Shown: positions 21,430 to 33,026 of the stretch, piece after piece
Layout of the letters: each line of letters starts with the position of its first letter
Numbering within the stretch: the first letter of the stretch is position 1
DNA from: Bisporella sp. PMI_857
Lineage: Eukaryota; Ascomycota; Leotiomycetes; Helotiales; Helotiaceae
Length of the DNA: 64,000 nt
NCBI GenBank assembly: GCA_021307315.1
Contig: JAJSPD010000024.1
Coordinates: 62,001-126,000 of the forward strand
Reading direction: 5' to 3'
Position numbers and translations under genes: made by a program
The notes under the pieces: model-generated
Databases searched by the model: none
Told to the model about the DNA's origin: nothing
What the model saw: the letters and a program-made list of their open reading frames with translations, nothing else

Positions 21430-22722
21430 TCTTTCAGCTGTGGTCTCCGAGTTTGACATTACAAAAGCCAGTATATGATAGTAGAGACTGAGTTGAACTC
21501 CCACTTCTTTGTAACGGTATGGCAACCACGTCGAAAGAATTTTCTCGAATCAATTTTCTACGAGATTTGGTTAAACCTTCGACTTCGTGAAGTTCTCGGG
21601 GTAGCGTAATCAGAAGCCCCACTACGCAACTAAGAGTAGCCTCATCCTGATCATATCGATTTGAGGGGCTCTTCTATTTGGATGAAGAAACGCTCATTGT
21701 CTTATAGGCCGTCGGACATCGTTGATAACTGATCTGACTGCTCAAACACGACATTCACATTTCAGGTAGTAACGAGTTCAGGGTGAAGAATAACAAGCAA
21801 GGTTGGACTTGTCCGCTAAATAAGTTGCAAGGTCGGCCTCATATATTGAAACTCTACATCGATATACCTTCTATGTGTACTCTAAATGGATTCCGGTTCC
21901 AAGCAGCAAATCATAAAGAGGACGTTTACAAGGCACATATTACGAACACGACCCACCTCAAAGTCTGAGGCTCTCTAACAACTGTTACACAGAGAACCTA
22001 AATGTAAGGTTATAGGGTAGTGTGGCACAATTCATACGTTAATTGTACAAAGACTAATCTCTACCCTTCTACTACGTCCCCGAGTCCTCTACTTATACCC
22101 CCCGTTCCCCTGGCGACTCCTTTACGAGCCTGAAACCTAGAACCTTTACCTAACCCCCTATTCCCATTGACACGTAATATTTCTGTGCCTGGCACGAGAG
22201 GAGGGATCGCGGGCCTAGGAGCCGAGGTTTGGGTCATAAGATTGACCCTAGCACCCGGTGGTTCCATCAAGGCATGGAGGTCTATATAAGGATAGTTTTC
22301 CTTAGGCAGAAGCTTCGCGCTCAACTCAAATAGTATTCTTTACCTGCTAGGAAAGGGTTACTTCGAACTCCTTAGTGATACGCGTACCTCTCCCACTCAA
22401 GTCACAGCCAACACCGAAGCAGACTTCTAACCTCCACAACAATAAATAATTACCTACTCTCCGGGAAAGCTGATCTAGCTGCAATTCGACACCACAGTGC
22501 ATTTCGATTCCCCTTAAACTTATAAACGTACGATGCAATATATTCTAGCTAATACACCCGCATCAACAATAGAAGTGTCAATTACGGCGCACTAATGGCT
22601 ACACTATTCATGCCATGCTTCCCACCTCCCGGCTATAACGCGCAAAATTATCGTCAACCCGATTATCAGCATGTCTCGCTTTACGGATGAACTGACCATG
22701 GAGTCGACCTCTTGCCTGTAGA
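21430..22722. other. Intergenic, nothing recognised
   Basis: 1.3 kb between the decayed element and the 3' end of the homeobox gene. Short frames only, no motif. Confidence 0.45.
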
Positions 22723-24354
22723 TCATACTTCGAGGGAGCGATGCCCTGGCGCTTCAACCATAGCAAGCACATGCGGCGCGAGCCCTAACCCACCTCTCCA
22801 CTGATCCATCTGAGCTCCAGAACGGTAGTGAGCAGCCAAGTGTTGCGTGCGCGAACTCCAAGTATCAAACTTCACATTACAGAAGCCGCAGCGTGAGCGT
22901 ACACTCTCAAGGGCAAATCTCCAACTCTCCATTCGCGGAATGAATCTACAGTTGTGTACAAGGTGGAGATGTTGCCTGAAATGGTCTTTTCGATAAAAGG
23001 TTCTTTCTTCAGCAGGGCGCTCAAGGCAAACAAGATATTGGTGCTTCTCCAAATGTTGGATATCAGGACTTGGAGCGTCGCAGAAGGGGCACAACACCGG
23101 CGAGCGCTCCGGATACATGATGCATTCTGGAGAACAGATCCAAGATTCAAGAGGCAAATGGACAGAAGATTCGTGGCGTGACCAATCATACTGAGTTTTA
23201 AAACTGCTGGTACAAAACGTACACTGGAATGCCTTTGATGATGTCTCTTGGGTACCAGTGGCGGACCTTGATACAGATGGACTTGTATAACGTTTCCTTT
23301 TGCGAGAGCTGAATGAGCAACGAGATCGATCTGAGTAGGCGGATGAAATGATGGAGTTGGTGCTATGCGATGAAGAACCGGAGCTCTGGAACGAAGTTAT
23401 AGGAATTGCTCGGAACACGTTGAATGGAGATTCGGCGGCCGGTAAGCTCCTACTGTTGCGCCTTTCCTGCGTGCCTGGAGGCAAAGATGCTTGGGTAAGG
23501 GCCTTCATTATATCCACTACGGAAGCAGCTTCGTTTTCTGGGGGGGAGTTCCTCCACCGACCCATGGGGGTCGTATCTTCACATCCTAGTGACTTCGTAT
23601 TCTGGATGCTGATACTTGATTCTACTGATACATCATTCGAACCGCTAGGGCTAGGAGAACTGTCGTAAGTACCTTGGAGGTTGTTTCGTCGACGAGCGTT
23701 AGCAAACCAGTTGGATATTTGAGACCTTTTCAGCCCTGTCGTAGAAGTGAGGTCAATCTTCTCTTCTTCTGTAGGGTAAGGGTGCTGTATATGGTCATGC
23801 AGCCAACGCTTTAGGATTCGAACTGACTTTCGGGAGAAGCGGGAATTGCTTCTCTTACGTGGCTCGGCTCCAGTATCAATAACATTATTGAAACTGTCAC
23901 TGGATGCAAAGCGTTTTAGTGGGGTGTCCGCTACCATATAATCAGGCGTTACAGGTTCGGTCGCATTGTAGAAATCATCAACTCTATTATTTAAACCTAA
24001 CTCCCAACGATTCTCTATGAGACATTCCAACTCTCGGCCACGACAATAGTCACACGGCGACGAGGACCGTAGCCCTGTTTGAAGCCATCCGTTTATGTTC
24101 TCATTGCTGTTAACGTCGTTTACTATTCGGCTGTGTAGCGGCCAATGTGTAGCGGTTGAATCAATAATAGGCATTTGCCCTGAGGAGCTTCCATGTGGTC
24201 GACGATCATCAGCTAAGGTGCTGGTCGAGTTTAGTTCCGCCCCGTCATCCACGAGCTGATCGATTCCTACAAGGCCGAAATCAGTGTTTGGCAAAGGCGA
24301 TACAGTTCGCGTGATTGACTCTTCCGAGGCACTAACAAAATCAAAGAATTCCAT
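22723..24354 (-). CDS. Homeobox (TALE/KN) plus C2H2 zinc-finger transcription factor
   Basis: A single exon of 543 aa. An N-terminal acidic region includes CDYCRGRELECL (about residues 100-111). A KN-type homeodomain follows at about 170-225, with HDHIQHPYPTEEEK and the recognition helix QISNWFANARRRN (N51-equivalent Asn and WFxNxRR present). C2H2 fingers follow from about 375 (FQCTFCTSSFKTQYDWSRH, then CSPECIMYPE..CPFCDAPSPDIQHLEKH, then CGFCNVKFDTWSSRTQHLAAH). This combination is a known fungal regulator type of unknown targets. The C-terminus ends soon after WRGGLGLAPHVLAMVE, a little shorter than I expect. It is divergent from a P450 gene 524 bp away, so a regulatory link is possible but unproven. 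Confidence 0.9.
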   Translation of the reverse strand: MEFFDFVSASEESITRTVSPLPNTDFGLVGIDQLVDDGAELNSTSTLADDRRPHGSSSGQMPIIDSTATHWPLHSRIVNDVNSNENINGWLQTGLRSSSPCDYCRGRELECLIENRWELGLNNRVDDFYNATEPVTPDYMVADTPLKRFASSDSFNNVIDTGAEPRKRSNSRFSRKSVRILKRWLHDHIQHPYPTEEEKIDLTSTTGLKRSQISNWFANARRRNNLQGTYDSSPSPSGSNDVSVESSISIQNTKSLGCEDTTPMGRWRNSPPENEAASVVDIMKALTQASLPPGTQERRNSRSLPAAESPFNVFRAIPITSFQSSGSSSHSTNSIISSAYSDRSRCSFSSRKRKRYTSPSVSRSATGTQETSSKAFQCTFCTSSFKTQYDWSRHESSVHLPLESWICSPECIMYPERSPVLCPFCDAPSPDIQHLEKHQYLVCLERPAEERTFYRKDHFRQHLHLVHNCRFIPRMESWRFALESVRSRCGFCNVKFDTWSSRTQHLAAHYRSGAQMDQWRGGLGLAPHVLAMVEAPGHRSLEV

Positions 24355-24878
24355 TGTTTAGATAAGAAGGAGATTTGATCTATAACTTGGATATTGGTGT
24401 GTAACGATGCCGTTCTGTTCGCTCGATCTGGCTTGTCACGTATTAAATCTGCCCCCACCCAGATGTTTTACGGATGGGCAGTCAGTGCTGTGGTAGTGCA
24501 GATAAAATGAATGGACATCCAGTAGAAGCTCATTATAGTTGGTAGTTGATCCGCTGGTAGGGCATGTCAACGCCCTTTCGGCTACCTGAATGGGCTGCGC
24601 TTTTACTCTCGCTTATATAATGTACAGGGATACCCTTCGGTAAGTCCCGGAAAATGGTTTCGGCGATACAAGACTGGATCTACCAGACACAGACTTTTCA
24701 GTCGTAGCGGGATAATATTGTCTGAATTAGGAAATCTTCGTTTAGTTGAAGGGCGTTGTCACCATGTCGATTATGTCTAATTCCAACTATCTGGAGCGCT
24801 CAATGTTCAACATTGGTCATAAGTACGCCCGAGACAAATTGTTTCTGGTGAATTACAAAGTGGATATAAGTATCTGTA
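24355..24878. promoter_or_regulatory. Divergent promoter region, homeobox gene and P450
   Basis: 524 bp between the two start codons. No named binding motif identified; a small open frame at 24746-24946 overlaps the P450 start in another frame and looks accidental. Confidence 0.45.
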
Positions 24879-26580
24879 ATGCCCAAACTTTGTTTTGTTC
24901 AAAAATACATTTCATACAATACCAAAATGTTGCAACCAATTCTTGACGCATTCAGAGCGCACACATATATATTATTTACCCTAATCTTCCCAATCCTTAT
25001 ACTCTATCGCTTTGTCGTAGTATGTTGTTTAGCATCCCCCCTCCAAAAGATTCCTGGCCCCGTATCCTATGCAATTACAGGGTGGCGTCTGGCGCTTGAA
25101 GATTGGAAGGGTACTCGCACACAGACAATCCTTAAGCTCCACGCTCAATACGGGCCTGTTGTCCGAATCGGGCCGAGCGAAGTAGCTTTTAACAGCCTCT
25201 CGGCTCTTCAAACTATCTACGGTGCTGGAAGCGGCTATGAGAGGACAAGCTTCTATCGCATGTTCGATGTGTATGGACGGCAAAACCTATTCACGTTTAA
25301 ATCGAGCCACGAACATGGTCAACGAAAGAAACTCGTCAATCATGCGTATTCAAAATCGAATATTGTGAAGGATAAGGCTCTGGCCGCAGCGGTCGAGAGG
25401 AAGAGTGGGGAGTATCTTGAGCTGTTAGAGAGAGAGGCTCAGGAAGGGAACGAGATTTTCAGCAGTTTACATTATTTTGCGCTGGACAATATCTCACACT
25501 TTGTGTATGGCGAAGGATACGGGGCTACATCTGCGATGTCCGGCGATGAACATGATCGCAACCTCTTGATAGATGTTCTGGATCCATCACGCAGGAAGTT
25601 GGCATGGTTTGCAACACATCTGCCGAAATACACGAAGTGGTTGATGAGTCAGACGGGCATTTTGGAGAAATTCATCGGGGTAATGGGACTTCTACCACAG
25701 AGAAAGCCAGTTGTGTACACAGGGATTCGGAGACATGGGCTTGCAGCCTGGGAGAATTTCAAGGCATCCAGTACAGAGCAGAAAGACAAATTACAGCATT
25801 CAAGCATTATGGGACGCCTATGGAAAGTGCATGACAGCATTAAACAAGGTGGACTCTCGGATATGGATATCGCATCAGAATGCGCGGACCATCTGCTTGC
25901 AGGCGTGGACACTACAAGCGATACGATGATGTTCTTAATTTGGGCGTTGTCACTGCCCAAGAACGCACGGTTTCAAGAAAAATTGGCCGAGGAAGTATCA
26001 GCTATGCCAGATTCAGCATTAAATGAGATGGGAGTTCCTCGCGTGGAGACGTGCGACAAGCTTCCTTACCTAGACGCTGTTATCAAAGAAACACTTCGGC
26101 TCTACGCTCCTCTACCAGCTTCCGAACCTCGCTCTTTACCTACAAGTAGTGTTATCGACAGTTACGCCATACCTGCAAATACAGTGGTGAGCATGTCCCC
26201 ATACTCATTGCACCGTAACGCGGAGATATTCCCAAATCCTCTTCAGTTTAACCCAGAACGATGGCTTGGGGCCACAGACCAGGTAAAAGAAATGAAGAAA
26301 TGGTTCTGGGCTTTTTCAAGTGGTGGTAGGATGTGTATTGGACTGCAGTAGGTTGCCTATTCCCATGTTTCTTTATGGCGACCTAGTCAGATTTCTAGCT
26401 AATTTGTGGCCCAATAGCCTTGCTATGGCAGAGATGACAACGCTCACTGCCGCAATCTATCGAAAGTATACAACATCTGTTAAAAAAGGGATGGAAACCA
26501 CGTCTCCAGGAATAACCAGTCGTTTCGAAGTATTTTATGATGTTTCTTTGCCGCACATGGAAGTTAGTGGCCCTTCGTGA
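24879..26580 (+). CDS. Cytochrome P450 monooxygenase, microsomal type
   Basis: Two exons (24879-26347, 26418-26580; 70-nt intron with a GCTAAT branch) give 543 aa. The splice falls right after the haem loop and rebuilds CIGLHLAMAEM. A membrane anchor (YILFTLIFPILILYRFVVV) is followed by the proline hinge KIPGP. I-helix oxygen motif AGVDTTSD, K-helix ETLR, FNPERW and haem-binding FSSGGRMCIG are all intact. A second ATG at 24927 would start closer to the anchor and may be the real start. The protein resembles fungal secondary-metabolism or detoxification P450s; I cannot name the CYP family. Only a regulator sits beside it, so there is no clear biosynthetic cluster. Confidence 0.92.
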
Positions 26581-27657
26581 TCTATCGTATTTAGGGTTTT
26601 TACAATATTGATTATTTAAATAGGAACATGTATGTTGGGTCAACTTTTCAAAGAGGTGACGATTTATAGTCTGAAACGCGGTAGTGTTGCCATTTTTTGG
26701 GAGGTTTCAGATAGCCGGGACGTAAAGAATGGACAGGCCATCGAATGCCTAAGTTTGAGGGGGAGTTTGTCCATAATGGTCGAACAGGTTCATTTCTTTT
26801 GTCAAGGTGCAAAATAATATGATAATGTTATACGGTTTGAATAACACCACTATCATTCTGCTCCTCCGCAATACAGCCAAGTAAATAATACCACAATACC
26901 CGCACAACCTAACCAAGTTACAGCCAACATGGGTCTTTTTGTCATTCTTGGCGGCATCAGAGATGGCATGTGTCGGACTCAGTTTCGTTGAACAAAGAGA
27001 ATATAGCTTTGGGACGTGCAATTTCTGCAATAAGATGTAACTCTGTGCCATGGGGATGCTAATAAGGACAACCGCTGACCTCAATCTTGACCTCATCAAG
27101 CGTATGCGAGAGCTCAAGCCTGGCGAGCATGTAGCAGATCCGAGGAAGGAGTCTATTTGCACATTTCACGCCCATGGACCGGATGAGCATTGCCCCGACC
27201 GTCGAAAGGAATAACTCTACGCAGATATCATAAACTCTATTTCAGTACGCATCGCGTCAGTGTCCCTTTCATCGAATCATGACAACGCCTCATTCTTAAA
27301 AAAAAAAAATATGGCTAATAGTAGAATAGCTCAGCTTTTATATCAACCACTTCGATTTTGACGCCAAGTCATCTCCAATGTAGGGCGAGAATTAGTTTAA
27401 GGGTTTGACTGGCAGGGAGAATTGCGGCTTTCTAAATTGTATATAGATCAGCTCATGGGAAATTGAACATAAATGGTACAGTCAATAACAATAGTGCAAG
27501 CTAATTTGATAACACGCTCTGTAACGCTTCTTTCAAAATGCTTGATCGCAGCAATCTTTTTATGGTCACAGCTTCCAAGAGGTTGAGGGTTTCTTGGTTT
27601 AAATTTTGGATGCTCATGACAATTTGAATCTGTCACAAGTAAAACTTCGAGTCAATC
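26581..27657. other. Intergenic, nothing certain
   Basis: 1.1 kb between the P450 and the reductase gene. A coding-looking frame occurs at about 27057-27212 (plus), ending HGPDEHCPDRRKE, but it has no family I know and no clear start. An A-rich run lies at about 27298-27311. Confidence 0.4.
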
Positions 27658-28860
27658 TTACATGACTCTCTTTGGGGGGGTGGTAATGAGCCCTCGCGCT
27701 TCCATAATCCTCCATTGCATCGCTTTACAGATCTCATATATCACTTTAAGTGTCGGAGTCGGCACACCCACTTTCTCAGCTTCTCTCAGCGGTTCTCCAA
27801 CCAAATATTCGTACTCCATATAATTTCCCTACCTAGTCAGCATCACAACAATCCGAGTCATGATTTGAAACTGACCTTCTCAATATCACATTGCATACTC
27901 GGCTTCAGATACAAATCCATCGGATCCATATTCAGCATTGTATCCATAATATTATCCGGAAGTACATGCCCAAGCTTCTCAGCCGTCTCAAAAATCTCCC
28001 TCATAGCCGGTTTCACCAGACCTTCCACCGCACCAGGTGCTAATCGTATCCGTGCATCATCTAATCCTGTGATCGCACAAATTGGATTCAACGTTGCATT
28101 AAAGATCAGTTTCCGCCATCTGCCCCATTGTACATTCTCCTGGAAATGGATAGTAGTCTTCCCTGCTGCACCGTAAATTTCAATAAACTTCCTTGCAGCC
28201 TCCATCTCTTTCTCTACCGAGAGATTGGGATTGTGAAAGGCACCGAGATACAGCAAGTCATGTTCTTCGTGGTAGATAGTGCCGAGAGCGCCTTCGTGCG
28301 AGTCGATCATTGATACACCTGAGAGCACGATGTTTGTGGGGAATGCTTCGAACATTGCTTTCTCGATATTGAGTCCATTTTGTATCATCACTATAGCCGT
28401 GTGCCCCGGGGTCACGGCGGGAGCAATGAGTTGTTGGAGTGTAGGCGGGATATCAGGGCAGTTTTTTGTGACTGTTAGGATGTAGTCGTATGGTGGGATC
28501 TCTTCAGTTTTGACATCTGGTATCGCATTAAGAACTACAGTTCTCTAATTAGCCAACTTATAAGGGGAAGCACATTGTATGACACTTGGAATTCAGGATA
28601 GCTCGAGAGCGAGAAGGCGACCTGAGTCTTTGCTTGCCCCTTAATGATACTGCAAAAATCTGACCTTTATTTGGCCGCCATCCCTTTAATTTCCCATGAT
28701 CTACACTTTCAATGGTATATCCTTCATGTACCACGACCTGGTAATTTGATCTCAGCACTACACTCATGTCACCAAGCCCGCCTGCCTCTATGTTTAAAGC
28801 TGCAATAGCTCCCACTGCTCCGCCTCCAATGAGAAGGACATTCGCCTTCTGTTCGGGCAT
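27658..28860 (-). CDS. 2-dehydropantoate 2-reductase (ketopantoate reductase, ApbA/PanE) family
   Basis: Three exons (28860-28665, 28534-27876, 27828-27658) joined by introns of 130 and 47 nt give 341 aa with consistent phases. The N-terminal Rossmann segment is VLLIGGGAVGAIAAL (GxGxxG). PPYDYILTVTKN carries the segment where the family has its Lys-Asn coenzyme contact, and IVMIQNGLNIE is the conserved NG loop. The C-terminal helical domain has KLIFNATLNPICAITG and, after the last splice, GNYMEYEYLVGEPLREAEKVG with the family's substrate-binding region. The canonical enzyme reduces ketopantoate to pantoate with NADPH for CoA synthesis. Filamentous fungi carry many paralogues of unknown substrate, so the exact reaction is open. 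Confidence 0.92.
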
Positions 28861-29321
28861 GGAGTTAAATTTTGCTTATTGTACTTGGTCTCAACTGTAG
28901 GATATTGGCTCTTGTGAATTCTAGAGTATGAGCCTTCCGTTCTCGGATACATATGGAAGTTATGCCCCACTTTTGTTTCTGCTGTTTTTAGAAGTGGGAC
29001 GCTCAAGGTGGGAGGAAGTACATATTGGAAGACGGCGTAAATGTACCAAAGACAAAAATAGCATAAGAACAATACAAACTACGTAGTCTCGAAACCGAGA
29101 TTGGGATGCCGCTTTTCAAGACTCTAGCATAACAGCTGCGGCGCTAGCCTCGTCACTCCTATCTCGGTCAAGCAACAACAGTCCTTACCCTATCCATGGG
29201 TGTTACAGGTTAATTGTAGAGCCACATTTTGCACTTTGACTAAAAGAACGACCTTACATAAGAAGTACTATTATTGTCGAGTCTAAGCTTCGCCTACGTG
29301 ATCCTACTATAATCTCTCTTT
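28861..29321. other. Intergenic, nothing recognised
   Basis: 461 bp between the start of the reductase gene and the stop of the deaminase-fold gene; it must include the reductase promoter and the deaminase 3' UTR. Confidence 0.45.
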
Positions 29322-30646
29322 TTACCTGCCAGTGACGCCCCAATAGTCTGGAAGGTAGTTGTCAAGTGTCCCCCCCAGCGCATTGATAACCATTTGACAG
29401 TTCTCACAAGGTCCCTTTACGCAAACTTGAGCGTCGCCTGGGACATATTCTTCATCATTTGTTATTCCGTTGTCTTGGTCATCTGGAACTACTCGCATGG
29501 ACTTTCCAAAGACGTATGCTCTAGTATTGTCACCCGCACTACGTCTACATCAGTATAAAATCAGGGGGAAAGGTTGGATTCAAATTACTGACGTTGAAAG
29601 AAGATAAAATGGATACTATATGCAAATATTATTAGCAGCATCCCTGCTCAACTCGAATAGGTAGGTAGAGATTGCTTAGAAGTATACATACTGTCTCCGC
29701 ACAATGGCCCCAGTCCATCCAAGAATCAATACCATTATTAAGCGGTGCAGGGGTTCCAGCCGATCCTGCCCAGATTCCCTTTAGAATAGTATCCCTCCTA
29801 AATGCGTAGACCAGGCGTTTGTTGTCGCGCGATAATTTACCTGCCCTACAGGCACCGAGAATGACCCTCTCGAGGACCTTTTCACGATAAATATATGACA
29901 TGGCAACCTGTGTCGGGGGAGGACAATCATTCCAAGTGCCTGCGTCAGTACAGAGAGTCAAGCACCATCTACCATACATGGCCATTAGAGGCAGACCATA
30001 ATTGAGCCCGTTTGGAGGTAGGCCATTTGTATTAGGACTGATTGGAGATGTAGAGGTAATGACAAAGCCCAGCGCCGAGAGGAGTTCGCAAAGCAGTATG
30101 GGTTGTGTGCCATTCTCGGAGTTTCTCCACTAGATGATGAGAGGATTAGTATTGTTCATTGAAAATATATGAGGAGTAAAGTGCTGATTCATGGCTAAAA
30201 GGGAAGAATGCTCCTGAAAATCTGTCTCATATCATGCCATAAAAAGGAGAGTCCCATTCCGTACCGTTATGAAAACTGGTCCAAGTTCCAGAGGGACTCT
30301 ATCTGGCGGCGCATAACGAGTCAAGTAGGGTAATGTTACGGGAAATCCATCCATAGGTTGTCGCAGATTCCTTGACCCGTTAGCGCCCCTCTAGAATAGT
30401 TAATTTTGGGAAGCAAATACAAAAGCCAGAGAATAACATTCGTGTAAAGCTTCCTAATGCCCACGTCTACTCCTGGAAGGTTTACTACCTCAGCAAGATA
30501 GTTGTAAATCTCACGGAAACTGTTAATAAATCCACTCTAAATTCGCATGGAGTTAAATGTACCTCATTTGCACTCCACTTATAGGCTTCCTTGAAGTCAT
30601 CTCCACATTTCATTGGCAAATTCACCTCTAGATAACGTCGCGCCAT
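29322..30646 (-). CDS. Deaminase-fold (cytidine-deaminase-like) protein of fungal type
   Basis: Reconstructed exons: 30646-30579, 30519-30438, 30390-30265, 30129-29692, 29615-29593 and 29544-29322, giving about 319 aa. The last five introns and phases fit well. The first (30520-30578, GTGGAG donor) is uncertain. The C-terminal half carries DWGHCAET (about 29691-29714) and KGPCENCQ (about 29411-29434), the C/H-A-E and PCxxC zinc motifs of the deaminase superfamily, in the right order. A 23-nt micro-exon lies between them. The N-terminal half (REIYNYLAEVVNLPG, RYAPPDRVPLELG, then a Cys-bearing region) is not a domain I recognise. No signal peptide was seen. Substrate could be a nucleotide, nucleic acid or another amidine. 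Family call moderate, function unknown. Confidence 0.75.
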
Positions 30647-31181
30647 GGTAGAATAGGAACTTAGCCTTGATAATTGTAGAATAAAAAAAAGACAAGGCAG
30701 TGATATAGGAGATGAGAAATGGGTTGTAATCTTTGTTGTTCCCTTTTTGTATGTAGAGAGCTGGTTGATGCATATGCGGTTTAATACCTTTGCTATGCAA
30801 GGTGACATCGCTGTGCAAGAAATAGTCAGCTGTGACCAACGTTCAGCCGAAGATTGATCTGGTGGCTTTTCCAGCCCGGCTGCCTTGTCTAGCCAGCCAC
30901 ATTTATGAATCTTCCTGTAATTACTCAGACTCCGAACCCCCCCCCCAATTCCTATTCCTATTTCATTGACACCAATTGTAAAGATAATATTCAGCAATCT
31001 TGATTTAATTGAACTTGCAGGAAACAGTTGAAGCACCTTGCAGACTCGAGAACTGCTCACTACTTTCATACATACACACAAAGAATATCTCAGAGGCCGG
31101 CTGCTATTCAGTTCACACTTTCAGTAAGATCTAGAAGGGACTTTACGATAAAGAACGAGCGCTAACAAGTAGTAGTCAAAC
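30647..31181. promoter_or_regulatory. Divergent region between deaminase-fold gene and disordered-protein gene
   Basis: 535 bp with a run of ten C near 30937-30951. Both promoters should lie here; no known site recognised. Confidence 0.4.
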
Positions 31182-31925
31182 ATGGCCGATAAGAACGAAG
31201 CTCCAGCAAAAAAGACCACAACTTCTAGTCGTCCGGCCAGTCCAACAAAACCCGCAACTTCTACCAGCAATCCAGCTTCAACAGCTTTGCCTCCCAGCAG
31301 TCTCGCAACTCCTAAACAATCTAAAAACCTAGCCTTATCTACCACGCCCAAAACTCCCGAAACCCCAACAGTTGTTCCGGCTCCCAATCCTGCCTACGAC
31401 CCAGCTTTGACCACAACCACAAGCCTTCCCATCATTCCAGCCCCCAGCACAGCTCCTGACACCGCCAGCTATCCGACTCCGTCTACAGATCCCACTCCTG
31501 TAGTTCCCATTCCCGCAGTCGGCGCAGATCCTGCTGGATGGTCCTCCAAGGTTGATTCTCTGCATACGAAGGAGTTCTGGACCAAAGGCTCATGGTCATG
31601 GCTAGATCTTCTACAAAAATCGTTTGGCGTGGATCAATCCAGGCCCTTGCTCATTAATGCAAAATATGCTCTCATGTACGTTGTGACTGGGAAGCTGCTG
31701 AAGCGTGATGCTAAAAACCAAATCATCTCTGGGACGGCCGGAACTGAGGACCAATTCTTCCTGTTTAATGCAACCACCTGTGAGGTTCGCAAAATCACAG
31801 CCCCTGCTGGACAGGACCAAATCTGGAAGTGCCTATCAGATGCTGGGAAGGGGATTACAACTCAAGAAATATTCCCTGCCACAACGAAGGCAGAACTACA
31901 ATCTGGAGGTGGTGCCAAGAATTGA
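31182..31925 (+). CDS. Hypothetical protein with Pro/Thr/Ser-rich N-terminal half
   Basis: A single exon of 247 aa starting at an ATG in good context. Residues 1 to about 112 are almost only P, T, S, A and K and must be disordered. The C-terminal half (about 115-240) looks folded, with WTKGSWSWLDLLQ, LINAKYALMYVVTGKLL and QFFLFNATTCEVRKI. I do not recognise the domain. No signal peptide or membrane segment. It shares the start MADK with the next gene, probably by chance. Uninterrupted length and sharp composition boundary support a real gene. Confidence 0.7.
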   Translation: MADKNEAPAKKTTTSSRPASPTKPATSTSNPASTALPPSSLATPKQSKNLALSTTPKTPETPTVVPAPNPAYDPALTTTTSLPIIPAPSTAPDTASYPTPSTDPTPVVPIPAVGADPAGWSSKVDSLHTKEFWTKGSWSWLDLLQKSFGVDQSRPLLINAKYALMYVVTGKLLKRDAKNQIISGTAGTEDQFFLFNATTCEVRKITAPAGQDQIWKCLSDAGKGITTQEIFPATTKAELQSGGGAKN

Positions 31926-33026
31926 TTTAAACCCCAGAGTGGAACAGACGAATGGTTTCTTATCTAGCTGATTAATTACCTTACGCAAAGTTGGTCGATT
32001 GCCCTAATAGCAAGAACGTACAAACCCTGAATCTTGTGAATTTTGAAATTTGATGATATGGCAGATTTTGAGCTACCTAGTGGTATCTTCAATGTGTCGC
32101 TTGAGTCATATCCAAGTTTGGCGTACTAGCACCGCGGCACATAACTGCACGGGGCTTTGATATTGACGCCACTACGATTTGATCTTACATAGTGAGCGGA
32201 AGATCCCCTGCTAATATCAAAAGTAGAAATGTAAGCACACATGCCGTTGTAAGCTACGCCAAAATCGTTACCGGCAGGCAACTTAAAGGTCCGTGGTGGG
32301 CAAGTTGGCTGGCTGGAGCGGCAGCCTACTAACCTTTCAGGATGGGGGTTCTTCATGATGTCAACGGGCATTCCCGCATGCAGCCCTTCAAGAGCAAACG
32401 CGGGGTCATTTCAGCTGCTTACGCCACACCCAACCACAACAATCTTTTCAACCAATTTCTCTTGGATTTGGAATTGCAAGACAAAGCGGCTAGCTGATAT
32501 AATAGAGAGGCTGCACCAGCTTTCAGCATTCGTGGTCACCAGGCTGGCATAGTGTAATTTGTAAGCAAAGCCCCCGAGAACTCCAGCAACGCCAGTAAAT
32601 TGAAATAAAAATAAATGATCGAAGACAAAGGCAGATGGACCTCATGACTTTCTAAGCGTCTATCCGATTTACTTTCGAAATTAATATCGTTAGTTGAACT
32701 TCGTATTCGACCTTCAACGACGCCAAAAAGTTTCTGAAGTGTAAGCACGGAGTTCTGATGGCTTGCTGAAAGAACAACTCCGTCCAGACTTTGAGACATT
32801 GCATCTCAGTTACATGCTCAAACAATGAAGATCCGGTGGCTCCGAGTTGAATAGTTGTGGAGGCTTGCGAGTTTGCGAGAAGGAGCGAGTATATAATGTA
32901 CAAATGTTTCTTCCTCAAACGCTACATCAATCAAAGTAACTCGAATATCGTCTATCATAGAGCTAGTCAAAAATCTTCACTTCTTTGCTCCCTCAAGCAG
33001 AAACCGTTTGCAAGATCAATATCAAA
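31926..33026. other. Intergenic with one doubtful small ORF
   Basis: 1.1 kb between two orphan genes. Apart from the small Cys-containing frame listed separately I see nothing. Confidence 0.4.
32126..32371 (-). CDS. Doubtful small Cys-containing ORF (81 aa)
   Basis: ATG-initiated frame with five cysteines (VGC, PTC, GMC, APC and a C-terminal RC). The spacing recalls small Cys-rich fungal proteins, but there is no signal peptide. It could be the second exon of something or accidental. Confidence 0.2.
   Translation of the reverse strand: MPVDIMKNPHPERLVGCRSSQPTCPPRTFKLPAGNDFGVAYNGMCAYISTFDISRGSSAHYVRSNRSGVNIKAPCSYVPRC

Noticed and set aside
26749..27162. 137-codon minus-strand frame downstream of the P450
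   Set aside because: No recognisable domain; the opposite strand also has a coding-looking piece, so neither is supported.
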